From: Alviniconcha marisindica
Lineage: Eukaryota; Mollusca; Gastropoda; Provannidae
DNA: 64,000 nt
Reading direction: 5' to 3'
Assembly: GCA_018857735.1 (NCBI GenBank)
Contig: JABMCL010001558.1
Span: 1-64,000 of the forward strand
Within the stretch, counting starts at the first letter, position 1. Every line of letters begins with the position of its first letter. The position numbers were made by a program, and so were the translations under genes. Below, piece by piece: positions 53,131-64,000 of the stretch. The notes under the pieces are model-generated. The model saw only the letters and a program-made list of their open reading frames with translations. It had not been told where the DNA came from and ran no database searches.

Positions 53131-53589
53131 TTGACAATCTTCACCACCGAATCCGGATTTGTCGACAGTGTCACAGTACGGAACCAACCCTTCCCCCACC
53201 AGCAACGAGTGCCCAACGGTCTTGAGACGGTTTCGAGCAGAGCTGCAAAGTGCATGACACAGCAATTTCAATTCAACCAAAAAAAGCATCTTAACGTGTG
53301 TCGGTACCTCACCTGCACGACCCTGGATCTGGATCTGGACCCCTCTTGCTACCGGGCGGCTGTGCCCATAGCCACGACGGTATCCCCAGTCACCCATGGC
53401 ATTGTCGATGATTTCCAGCCCCTGGGAGGGAGTACCCTAGCTGTTACCCAACCGCAAACCATCAGCAGGGCAACCGGGAAAACTGCTGATGTCGCACATC
53501 CAGGACGGACACTTCCAGGCACTCTTTCTTCCCCCTCTGCCATCGTAGTGCGTAGCCATCCGAGCGCTTTTTATCCACATACACCCTAA
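53131..53589 (+). other. Unassigned open stretch, both strands
   Basis: The plus strand is open for 152 codons and the minus strand for overlapping frames (one with the phrase NAMGDWGYRRGYGHSRPVA, one with SLLVGEGLVPYCDTVDKSGF). Composition is exon-like, but I recognise neither. It could be the edge of an unknown gene or old retroelement sequence. Confidence 0.25.
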
Positions 53590-54764
53590 GTGTCTGCAAA
53601 TGTTGTGTTTAGGGCTGATCGAGTCCCCACCCTCTGTAACTAATCCCCCCCCCCCCCCCCCCACCCCCAACATTTCCCCCCCCTCCACCCAGCTTCCCTT
53701 TTCACCACCCACCTACCCCGTCTCTCTGTCTTTTGGAGTTTTGTTCACATCGTTTGGCTTTCAGCAATATACCGAAGAAAAGGATGAGCGACCAAACGAG
53801 GTTAGAATTCACGTGGCAGGCATTCCGGTCTCATGGTTGTAGATTGCACTGACAAGTGACCAAACCGAGATTGGAATTCACGTGGGATGCACTGAAACAC
53901 GTACCCGAAACTGGAATTCTAAAGGCATGCGCACACACGAACAATCCCGCGTAAAGCAGAGAAGACTGGATCAGTCCAACTGACGTCTTTTAAAATAATA
54001 ACAACATTGTATTTCATTGTAAAAGGTATACACGAGAACGAGAAACACTGAAGCATAACTCAGTAATAAAGATTCAATCAAAGCATGGACGACTACTGCA
54101 CATTGTGTAAATTTGAATTAAAGGACAGTCGGCACTGAGTCCAAGAGGCGAAGAGCAGATCAGTAAAAAGCGAAATATAGACAATGGGGTGTGAAGGGCA
54201 AAGGAAGGTTTCGAACGTGTGGACATAAATTTCCAACTTGATTTACACGAAAATCCTCGGCAGTAAAAGAGCAGATATGCAGCTGTTTGGAACTGCTCTG
54301 TGTCGAGTCTACTTCACCCATTATCTTGCCTTTGGGTAACAGTCTCGATCTGCTAGCAACAGCACTAGTATCAGTTCAGAATGCTTTTTTGAGTGGATTG
54401 AAATGTCACCAAAAGAAAGTGACATTGTCATCACCGAGGCCGCTCTTTTGTGCACGAGGTCGACTTTGTGATTATAGACCAATTTCCGGGCACGGGGAGA
54501 GCAACGTCGCCCATCAACCAGTACGTTCTCATCGTCCTGGAGTTACCGGACGTGTCTACATAAACTTCACGATCAACTTCATTTTCTATCAAAATGCGAG
54601 ATTCGCATGAATGATGTCGTTTCGTCAAGTCGGGAGATTGTAAATAAAACATGGGGACCCGGTTGTAACTATACAAGTTATAATTTTAGCTGTTTTATTA
54701 TATTTTTAGCTCAGTTGTTTGTTTGGTAACTCAATAATTTGTTCGTTATTGTTGGACAGATTAC

Positions 54765-54779
54765 ACACGCGCGCGCGCG

Positions 54780-54840
<61 letters not shown>
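54765..54840. repeat. (CG)n(AC)n microsatellite
   Basis: GCGCGCGCGC then about 60 bp of AC. Confidence 0.95.
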
Positions 54841-54842
<2 letters not shown>

Positions 54843-54907
54843 AAGTCAACAATAACAAAGCTCTTGTTGAGCGAGTAACTTGGGTTTTTACGCCGCAGGG
54901 CTAGACC

Positions 54908-54962
54908 GGGGGGGGGGGGGGGTCCAAAGTTCCTCGCCCCCCCCCCCCCCCCCCCCCCCCCA
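54908..54962. repeat. Inverted homopolymer pair, poly-G then poly-C
   Basis: About 14 G, 17 mixed bases, then about 23 C; the two runs could pair as a hairpin. A further C run occurs at 55110-55130. Confidence 0.85.
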
Positions 54963-55625
54963 CCCCACTTTACCCAGGCTGCCATATACCACTTACCATC
55001 AGTTTCAAATAGCTGCCCAACAAGAGCCGTCAAAAAGCGTCTATCTCTTAACGATACCTATCTGACAAAACCGAACAGGTTTGACTCTTGAAATTTAAAG
55101 TTCACTTAACTCCCCCCCCCCCCCCCCCCCACCCCCCAAAGTGTCGTTTGTAAGAAAACAGAATGGGTTGGATTCACTCAGATAACCTACACAGTCATTA
55201 TTAATTAGATACACACACACACACGCGCGCGCGCGCGCGCGCGCAAATGCACGATTGAAGCATTTATCCTGCAGACCTGCCACTCGCCATGATATGGCAA
55301 GAAAAAATGCTCACAACTCCAACTGGACAACTGGGGGCGGTGTTTATCGTGCTTCTTGCTCGAGCTGACGGACTCTGCGCCTGCGTGGTAAAGTACAGCC
55401 GCATGATACTCGAGAGCTTATGCTGAGCAGCATAGCATAGCCACCGTACGCGCACTGTAGAAACTGCAAACGAAGAGCTTCAAACAGCTATTGCATGCAC
55501 CTGTTACTTCTCTTTTTGTGACACGTTCACAAGAAGAAGAAGAAAATGGTTGGCTTTCAGTGTTGAAACTGAGCCTTGGATTGATGTAGGAGGAACGAAT
55601 GTAGGGTGGTTCGTTCGTGAGTGTT

Positions 55626-55760
55626 CTTGGAGTTGAACGTCCCATTAACCGCACAGGGTCACCTCGGAACGAATGCAGAATGGACATGCTGGGAGGTAAA
55701 AGTTCCAAGATTTTAACGTCTCGTCACCTGCACAGGGCCACCTCAGAACGAAGCTGGATT
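55626..55760 (+). repeat. Dispersed repeat D, two tandem copies
   Basis: TTGAACGTCCCATTAACCGC with ACAGGGTCACCTCGGAACGA, and 78 bp later TTTTAACGTCTCGTCACCTG with CACAGGGCCACCTCAGAACG. Confidence 0.75.
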
Positions 55761-55864
55761 GGCATGTTGGAAGGTAAGTAATAATAATGGCGGTCAATTC
55801 TGAACTGTTCTCATGCACAAAATCAGTCCAGACACAAATATAAATCAAAACACACACACATTAC

Positions 55865-56690
55865 GTATATATATATATGACACAGACATGAAACACATTT
55901 TGGAATAGTTAGATCCTTTTATATTGCCCGAGTTATATATAAAAATAGAAAAAGACATGCGGTTACAACATGCCCTATTTGTCGACCCTTCGGTCCGATT
56001 TATCAATACCAGATATTAATGTATTTATTTTTTAGTGGAATGGACAACAAATACGATTTATTTGGATACATACACCATGGCAATTACTACTGCCATATTA
56101 TAATGGCAGCAGGCTGCATATACCACCTATCACCAACCATCATTCTCGAATAGCTGCTCAACAAGAGCTATTCAAAAGAGTCTACCTCTTAATGAAACAA
56201 ATTGGAGATATAATAAGACTGGAATAAATCGGGAGAACAGGCCATTAGCAACAACAACAACAAAGGACAAGGCTACAGGTAGAAGAACAAGAGGGGATAG
56301 GAAAGGGGAATCAAATGAAAGGTCTGCGATTTCAGACAGGGGGGGGGGGGTCAGGCATCCCAGGCTTCAGTTCGGGGCTGCAGGGAGGTAGCAGTAAATA
56401 AGGGAAATGGTATAGATCAAGGGTGGCAGTGAGACAGACACGAATGAAAGGAAAGAATGCACAGAGTTAAGTTGTAGGCATACACTGTACTTACTAGAAA
56501 GACAAACGAAGATGGACCGGGGGAGGGGGGGTCATGTAGAGAAAACCCGCCACGAGGTTTGCACTCTCCTGTAAAAGTAGAACAGAAGCTGAGCTCCTCG
56601 AAGGCCACCACGATGACCAGCAGCTCCGGCAGTACCTGTTGCCAGGTGACGGGGTCCTGGAGGGTGGTGGTGTTTTTGTTGTTGAGGCTT
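55865..56690. other. Stretch with no gene recognised
   Basis: AT-rich sequence with a 12-base G run near 56340. GGCTTTTATATAGCGCTATT at 56687 is a retroelement-end-like phrase also seen at about 7946. Confidence 0.4.
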
Positions 56691-57059
56691 TTATATAGCG
56701 CTATTCTCCGCTTTAGAGCAGACTCACTGCGCTGTTATGGCATGTGGTTCTGAATGAGAGATGGTAGCCTTTTATAACGCGTTTTTTTGTTTTTTTTTGT
56801 TTTTTTAATCCATCCAAGTGGTGTAGCTGGTGAAGCTGGTGCATGTGACATAAGAATGGAAGATTTTGCTCAAAATTCCTCCAATGCTGTTGTACCTTTC
56901 CCCAGCTTAACACTCTGGGGGTCACCCGGTATATGGGCGAGAGGATTGCTTGCATGACCGTTTTTGAGGGGTGGGGGTGATTTAATTACTCCGCCATGTG
57001 GGCAGCCACACGTCGTCTTCAGAGGATTTATCTCCATTTCTAGAAGGTGGATGCTGTTA

Positions 57060-57112
57060 TGCAGGGAGTTTATCATGGCTGAAGACGTTAAGCACCATGT
57101 TTACTTACTTAC
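57060..57112 (+). mobile_element. SINE S 3' terminus
   Basis: GACGTTAAGCACCATGTTTA and CTTACTTAC, the exact family S end, here without the rest of the element. Confidence 0.6.
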
Positions 57113-57899
57113 CCCACGTAATGTTGCAGCGCATAACACATTTTTATGTATCCTTGGCGTTCTTGCTGGTGTTAGTGTGTTGTGACACAGCCAAGGCGGA
57201 TCGCCTCAAAGGGTTGATTCCTTGGACAGACGCATACAGCGCAGTGGTTGCCCTTTATGTTGAGCGCCGTCTTGAACTGAATTCACCCCAGTAATACTTA
57301 TGAGCAATGGAGGGCTCCGCGCTGAGTTGTGAGACCCTCCCCTTGCCTCACAAGTTTTCGATGGTCTGACCAGCATCTTGTATTGCTTTGACCGATGGAG
57401 TGCACGATGCTTCGTGTCTGATTCAGCAATCAAATGACAGCACTTTAGCACTTTACCTCATTTGACTGCATTTGATCTCTCTTATATTTTGAACATTTGA
57501 CTCGGAATCCACCAGTCTTTCGCTACGTTGCTGTGCTGTAGCTTGTGGGGAAACCATGGCGGGCACTCTTCGGGTTTTTCGCGCGGAACCTTCCGTGTGA
57601 CGTGATTGGAGGTCATGAGGAGGGCCAGTTTCGTGTCTTTGCCGCAGTTTACAACCGCATGAAGGACAGCAGGTGTAAAGGACACACGGTGCAGCTGGTC
57701 TTCATAAGGTGATAAGCTGTTTCCCGTCTGTGACAAAACGTAGTTGGTATACATTATCACGGGAAAGTTAGCCGCCTCCTCTTTCTTCCAGTGGGTATAG
57801 GACAAGGCGGAGGTGTTAGTTGGTGCTTTGAGCCCAGTCAACCACTTAGGGTTATATCAGGGCTAAGCCTAAGACCGAAAATGACATGGGGCAGTTAGC

Positions 57900-59280
57900 T
57901 GTCTTACTCTTCTGACAACAGGTATAAACACAGGTGAACGTCAGAGCTCAGGAGCTGTGTGGAAAATAAGGTGGACGTCCTGGGTTCCCCGCCCCTAATA
58001 GTCCGTACGGTCTCTGTGGACGTAACGCAACACTGAAACGAAACGAAGACATAGGTGATTGACAGTAGCTCTGGGCAGTTAGCTAGCTGTCTCTCCCGCT
58101 GTACCAACAAATGTATCATTTCAAAGTAGCTGATCTACAATAAAAGACTGGGACAGTAAGTTAACTACCTCGTTTTTCTGCCAACAGGTGTGATTAATGT
58201 CGGTCACGTACAATGACGTGAAACAGCTAGCTGTCTCTCTCCTCTGCAACAGGTGTAAACGTAGGTGATCTACAGTAACATGGGGCGGGTAGCTGTCTCA
58301 CACCTCTACCAACAGGTGTAAACGTAGATGATCTACAACATAGGACTAGTAGCAGTCTCACATCTCTCCCCAAAAGTGTAAACGTAGGTGATCCTCAGTA
58401 GTATGGGGCTGTCTCACACCTCTACCAACAAGTATAAACACAGGTGAAAAATAGCTGTCTGACACCTCTACTAGATGTAAACGTAGGTGATCTACAATAG
58501 CGTGGGACAAATAACTGCCTCGCATTTCTGCAGGACCATCTCTAGTCACTTTCTCCGGAAATGACTAGACCGTGAAACAGTGTACTGTCTGACGTCTCGA
58601 CAGGCAGGTAGGAAGGCGTCTGACCTTCATGGGTCTGTGGGCGGTTTTACCTCACTAGCAGCAATTGTACACACAGCTTATCCATGAGACAGTGAGCTGT
58701 ATGAGAGCAGCTGATCTTAATGGGACAGTGAGATGTTTCACCTTTATGGCGGCAGGTGTATGGGTAGCTGATCTTCATTTGGCAGTGAGCAGTTTCACTT
58801 CATTTTGTAGGAGCAGCTATACGTTTAGCTTATCAGTGAGACAGTGAGCTGTGTGAGGGCAGCTGATCTAGCAGTAGTTGTAAGGGTAGACCATCTTCAT
58901 GGGGCAGTGAGCCTTTTCATCTCTCTAGCAGCAGTTGTAAGGGTAGATGACCTTCACTGGACTGTTAGCTGTTAACATATGTGCCAGCAGATTTGAGGGT
59001 AGCTGATCTTCATGGGGCAACAAGCTGCTCACATATCTGCCATCAGGTATGAAAACAGTCAAAGCGATGAGAAACAGTGACTCATTTCACATCCCTGGCA
59101 GCTGGCGATAGGGCAACTGATCTTCATAGCACAATGAGTTGTTTCAATTTACCGCAGCAGGCATGGAGGCCCGTAATGTTCACAGCCCGAAGATATGCAG
59201 CTATCTTCGTGGAACAGTCAGCTGTTTGACATCTCTATAAGCAGGAATGGGGACAAGTCATTTTCATAGAAAACTAAGCT
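57900..59280 (+). repeat. Degenerate 60 bp minisatellite
   Basis: Repeated phrases CAACAGGTGTAAACGTAGGT, GATCTACAGTA, GGGGCAGTTAGCTGTC and TCACACCTCTACC, drifting toward GCAGCAGTTGTAAGGGTAGA, TGATCTTCATGGGGCAGTGA and GCTGTTTCAC in the second half. Around 20 units. A SINE-tail fragment (GTCTCTGTGGACGTAACGC) interrupts it at 58010. Confidence 0.8.
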
Positions 59281-59282
59281 GT

Positions 59283-59324
<42 letters not shown>

Positions 59325-59345
59325 GTCTCCTTCGCTCGCTCTCTC
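59283..59345. repeat. (CT)n microsatellite
   Basis: Near-pure CT of about 45 bp plus interrupted CTCT. Confidence 0.93.
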
Positions 59346-59659
59346 TCGTCGTGGGAGAGTGAGCTCTTTCACATCTCCACTAGCAAGCTTGTTAGGGTTA
59401 TTTGTTTCCATTTTCCTGTGCCAGATACCATGAATACGCATACAGGCACGCATATACACTTTTTTTTCTTCAAAAATGGAACACACACACACGCACGCAC
59501 GCACGCACGCACGCATGCACGCAGACGCGCATGTACACAAAGATCCCCTCCCTCGCCCACACACGTGACTTGACGCGCGATTTATCAATTCGCCCCAACA
59601 AGAGGTTTTTGTTTAGCAACATCATAATGTCAGAAATAGAAGTGAAGAACAAGATCACA

Positions 59660-60260
59660 GCAAATGATTAAAGTGTACACAGTATCTGTGAGCTACTCCT
59701 GACGTGATGGCGCCTTTGTCGACGTTAGTTACAGCCAGTAACGGACACAAAATTCACGAACTGCTTGAAAAACGTAGCACACAAACAGTACAGGTAGCAA
59801 TATAGAGTTGTAGATGACTAATTTTTACACACCCAGTCAACCAAGATGGCGATATCAGAATGAAATGCATTTTGTCAGAACACAATACATGCCAAAATAT
59901 CTACATGTTTTAACTATGACATTGTCAGATAAACCACATTTTGAGAAGTGGGTAAAAACAAAATCATGTCCAAATTGAACAAACTCTTACAGTAAAGAAC
60001 AGTAACAATAAAACATCTCTACAAAAAAAAACGGCTTAGTGGTACGAAATGAATAGGACTGACATTTTCCAGTACAACATCATTGTACACACAAGCAAGA
60101 GTTTAAAGTTAACCACCGTAGGTAACGAAATTGCTCCATCGGGGAAGAGCGCACTGTGCAGAAGGTTTCTTAACACACAGCCAGCTAGACCACCTAGGTG
60201 CGAGGATCGTACATGACAGAAAAAGGGCAGCTCGGTAATATAGCTCCTTGTTGATTCCAC
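59660..60260. other. Stretch with no gene recognised
   Basis: AT-rich sequence; a CCCAGTCAACCAAGATGGCG phrase at about 59831 recurs elsewhere (19773, 57834) as CCAGTCAACCAC, suggesting another old repeat. A duplicated phrase CTCGGTAATATAGCTCCTTG occurs at 60231 and 60940 on either side of element B copy 2. Confidence 0.4.
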
Positions 60261-60267
60261 CCGGAAA

Positions 60268-60896
60268 GCACATTCTTAATTGGGCGAATATTTGTTCGCG
60301 AACCTAGTTGGGAGTATTCGGCGAACCTAGCTGGTTCTTAATTGGGCGAACTTTTGCTTCGCGAACCTATATTCGGGGTCCAAAAAGCTTCGCTCAACAT
60401 GTTCTGGGAACATTTGCCCAGTTCGACGAACATTGCCTCTGATTGGCTGAGAGCAGAGCTCTCCTGTGGATGAGGAAGAAAGAAAAATACACTGAAATGT
60501 ATGACGCTTCGGTGTCAATACTTCACTCGCTTCGGAGGGAATTGCCCTATTTGTTGTCTCAGTTGTGGGAGAAGCAGCTGTGTCTCTGGGATCCAGAATG
60601 ATACAGTAGTTAGTTGAATTACCTTGTGAGGGATGATTAAAGTATACTGACCTGACTTGACTTTAGCCTACATTTTGGATCATCAGTGCTGTCTGCTGCG
60701 CTTCTGCCGGCGCAAGTTGGGCTGAACCTTGCATCTCGTTATAAGCCAGTTAAGAACGAAGCATAGTTCGTCGAACTCTCGGAACCAATGTTCGGCGAAG
60801 GAAAAGTTCAATTAAGAAACGAATTGTAGTTCGTCGAACTGTCCGAAGTATGTTCGGCGAACAAACATTCGCCCAATTAAGAACGGGCTTAATGAA
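60268..60896. mobile_element. Non-autonomous TIR element B, copy 2
   Basis: Starts CATTCTTAATTGGGCGAAT and ends ATTCGCCCAATTAAGAACGG with GCTTAA. Internal text matches copy 1 at 18326. The flanking 20-base phrase CTCGGTAATATAGCTCCTTG is present on both sides, so host sequence was also duplicated around the insertion. Confidence 0.85.
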
Positions 60897-61144
60897 ATCT
60901 AGCACCTAGACTTCACCTAACCAAGCTGGTTTGTTTTCAGCTCGGTAATATAGCTCCTTGTTGACTCCACCCGTAAGGAAGTCTAGCACCTAGACTATAC
61001 GTAACCAAGCTGGTTGGTTAGACGCCAAGTCCTTGGTTAGACATTTCTTTTTGTCGCAGAATTAATTGTCTCCGGGTAGGTACTGGCGAGGACCGAGATC
61101 CTACGAGGTGTGGAAAGAGTTAACTGTAGATACACCTAGCATTA

Positions 61145-61250
61145 AATGATGGGCAAAGTCAGAAGGCTGTGTCCAAAAACCATAACTTTTGAAGAGAGAG
61201 GAGACCTGAAGAGGACTCGAACCGAGGTCCTTCTGCTTACCAGCCTGATA
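61145..61250 (-). mobile_element. SINE S head fragment
   Basis: Minus strand: GGTAAGCAGAAGGACCTCGG then TTCGAGTCCTCTTCAGGTCT and part of the body (ACTTTGCCCATC). It stops where the (ATT)n end of the adjacent LINE begins. Confidence 0.65.
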
Positions 61251-61252
61251 AC

Positions 61253-61760
<508 letters not shown>

Positions 61761-61839
61761 CAAACCGGCTGAGGTGAATGTGAACAGCCAATGAAAGTCC
61801 GCAAGCAGCCAGTTCTCCTGGCTTGTATCGATCTGACAT

Positions 61840-62270
61840 GCAGCCACCACTGGGAACACGCAACCAAGGATAAATTGCAGCGTCTCTGCTACGCCATTGC
61901 AGTGTCCTGTCATCATTTCCAGACTGGACCATTGTAACAGCGCTCGGTTGGCCTTTTAGCTAACCAACTGTATCGCCTACAAAAGATCCAGAATGCCTCT
62001 GCAAGCAGTGTGACCAGATATCTACAGCAACTTGTTTCCCCGTACAATCCACCTCGCTCGCTCTCTTTGCTCCGCTTTCCCGACTACGCGTTTCTGGATT
62101 CGACGAGAACACACTCCACCAAGCAAAGACATTGCATCTCTTCGGCGGCAGCTGAAATCACATTTGTTTGCAGCCCTCACCCCCTCTCCCAGCACCCCTT
62201 TGCAGACAGTTCCTCCACCGAGCGCAAAGAGCATTTAGCGACGAAAATGTGGTTCATGTACTGAGGTCGA
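61840..62270 (+). mobile_element. LINE reverse transcriptase C-terminal fragment
   Basis: Plus-strand pieces over several frames: CNSARLAF, QLYRLQKIQNASASS, LVSPYNPPRSLSLLRF and HTPPSKDIASLRRQLKSHLF. The order matches the thumb-to-tail region of the LINE at 15.2-16 kb. It sits head-to-head with the minus-strand LINE end next to it. Confidence 0.72.
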
Positions 62271-62584
62271 GCACGGTTGTTATAAACCTGCTGTATCAAG
62301 TAATCAGTCAGATTCATTCAATAAAAGTCTGTATGGCGTAATTTCTGACAAGTTCTAGGGGCCTAATATTTTAAACAACAACAAAACCGATAACACCAAA
62401 CATGTGAACAGATAATAGCGTAAGTAGTTGCTAATCAGATTAAGTGCCAAATGTTTACAACATTCACCTAAAGAAGCCAGCCAGACAATGACAAAACACA
62501 ACCAAACCATCGTGACAACACTCAGCTAAAGGAGCTAGTCAGACAATTGCCATAATGTATATCAAACATACAACCAAGCCATTG

Positions 62585-62778
62585 AAAATCCAGCAAGGCA
62601 AACGCAGGACTGCTGGCTTTCGCACTTTCTCTTGCTTTGGACCCCACATTTGGAATTCACTTCCATAAGACCGTATACACTGCTCAACCCTGTCAACTTT
62701 CAAAGCCAAACTGAAAACCTTCCTCTTCTCACAATAATTCCGTCCCAACTAATATCAGTACCCAGTTTCTGCTACAGT

Positions 62779-62817
<39 letters not shown>

Positions 62818-62985
62818 GTGTGTGTGTGTGTGTGTGTGTGTTTCCATAAAATACCTTGTCTAAATTGTTTTGGTAGGCCTGTGCTCTATGTGTGTATATA
62901 ATATTGTATTTAGGTTAATATGTATCATGTGAGCGTTCAGGGTGTTGAAGAGCGCATTATAAGTGTACATTATTATTATTACTGT
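62585..62985 (+). mobile_element. LINE 3' end with (TG)n 3' UTR, plus strand
   Basis: GFRTFSCFGPHIWNSLP, STLSTFKAKLKTFLFSQ, stop, then (TG)n at 62780-62842, then TTGAAGAGCGCATTATAAG and (TTA)n. This is the mirror-orientation example of the shared LINE 3' architecture. Confidence 0.8.
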
Positions 62986-63004
62986 AGTTAGCTAGTTAGC
63001 AAAT

Positions 63005-63050
63005 GGATTTTAACGTCCTGTCAACAGCCCGGAGTCTCCTCAGGACGATC
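63005..63050 (+). repeat. Dispersed repeat D
   Basis: ATTTTAACGTCCTGTCAACA then GTCTCCTCAGGACGATC. Confidence 0.65.
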
Positions 63051-63349
63051 AAACTCAGTCTCATTTGTAAACCCTTTTTCCGGTCAAATCTACAAAAATC
63101 AATCCATACACTAATGTAAAACAAAAAATACACACACGAATATTAAACCATCAAACACAAATTTTCGAACAGTTAGTCTGCATTTCTGCTGTTTAAAACA
63201 ACAACAACAAAACAACGTACAACAGTGCTCCCGATGTCGCACAACTGCGGGTCTATTACGCACAGATTTAAATTTTGACGCACAGATTAGAGATCCGTGC
63301 GTTATCTTGACGCACACATATTTTCAAAGTGATCGAGATAGTCGACGGT

Positions 63350-64000
63350 CATTTAGCACGCAGGTTCTACCCAACACGCTGATAGCACACGGCACGGGTT
63401 CTACCCGACACTCTGATAGCACACGAGTTCTACCCGATACGCTGATAGCACAAGGGTTCTATCCAACAGGCTGATAGCACACGGCACGGGTTCTACCCGA
63501 CACTCTGATAGCACATGAGTTCTACCCGACACGCTGATAGCACACGAGTTCTACCCGACACGCCGAGACCACACGAGTTGACCCGACACTCTGACAACAC
63601 ATGAGTTTTATCCGACGAGTGTCGGATAAAACTCATGTGCTGTTAGAGTGTCGGGTAAACTGACAGCACACGAGTTCTACCCGAGACGCTGATAGCATAC
63701 GAGCTCTACTCGATACTCTGATAGCTCATGAGTACTAGATACGCTGACAGCACGACTGAGGCAGGCAAACAAGACCTGCGTGGTCAGTTAGTTTTGGGAT
63801 TTTAACATCCCCTCAACGGAACAAGGTCACCTCAGGACGAATCATACATTCAAAATTCGTTTACACCTATCAGCGTGTCGGGTCGAACTCGTGTGCTGTG
63901 AGCTTGTCGGGTAGAACTCGTGTGCTATTAACGTGTCGGGTAGAACCCATATGCTATCAGCGTGTTGGGTAGAGCCCTTGTGCTATCAGCGTGTCGGGTA
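63350..64000. repeat. Inverted pair of 25-40 bp satellite arrays
   Basis: From 63360 to 63750 the unit reads CACACGAGTTCTACCCGACA then CGCTGATAG; from 63868 to the window end it reads in reverse as GTGTCGGGTAGAACTCGTGT and GCTATCAGC. Repeat D lies in the middle (63792-63843). Variant words (GGCACGGGTTCTACC, TTTTATCCGAC) mark sub-types. The array continues beyond the window. Confidence 0.9.
63599..63640. repeat. Perfect hairpin, 18 bp arms
   Basis: ACATGAGTTTTATCCGAC, loop GAGT, then the exact reverse complement. It is a local flip inside the satellite. Confidence 0.93.

Noticed and set aside
57482..57841. 119-residue minus-strand frame
   Set aside because: Ordinary composition but no recognisable motif, no convincing splice sites and no neighbours to support it.

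Overview
The window is animal nuclear DNA. It has spliced genes with GT-AG introns, long gene-poor stretches, abundant non-LTR retrotransposon debris, tRNA-derived SINEs, MITEs, minisatellites and very long (AC)n tracts. There is no operon logic, no ribosome binding sites and no CRISPR. The gene content, the 2A-like LINE and the repeat style suggest a marine invertebrate, most likely a mollusc and perhaps a gastropod. That attribution is inference.

Layout. (1) About 2.3-23.4 kb, plus strand: the 3' four coding exons of a STELLO/DUF288-type glycosyltransferase-like gene. All three internal splice junctions keep phase. Its first visible intron holds two wrecked LINEs (about 3.1-6.8 and 8.0-10.9 kb); later introns hold more LINE pieces, SINEs, a 0.6 kb TIR element and a 2.5 kb TIR element. 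(2) About 26.1-38.9 kb, minus strand: a complete 11-exon gene for GCNA, reconstructed at 1,257 codons plus stop with every junction in phase. It has a long acidic disordered N-terminus, a SprT protease core with HEMCH and a following GHG, a two-CxxC zinc ribbon and a C-terminal HMG-like segment. (3) About 40.7-49.8 kb, plus strand: an unrecognised gene whose exons resemble beta-propeller-like repeats, with one unresolved junction and one frameshift. (4) About 49.9-64 kb: no confident gene. It holds a mariner transposase relic, satellites, LINE 3' ends, a second copy of the 0.6 kb TIR element and an inverted satellite at the right edge.

The genes are not functionally linked. GCNA belongs to germline genome stability and DNA-protein crosslink repair, and the STELLO-like protein to Golgi-type glycosylation. 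The two better genes converge on the 23.4-26.1 kb gap.

The most unusual pattern is that four separate tandem-repeat arrays appear to start on functional gene boundaries: the acceptor of the first STELLO-like exon, its stop codon, the GCNA stop codon and the donor of the GCNA catalytic exon. In each case one repeat unit includes the splice site or stop plus a little coding sequence. A second pattern is that at least five LINE copies carry a long (TG/CA)n tract at the same place in their 3' UTR. Parts of 3.5-5.0, 6.9-7.2 and 7.6-8.7 kb look like poorly polished sequence, so frameshifts there should not be over-read.
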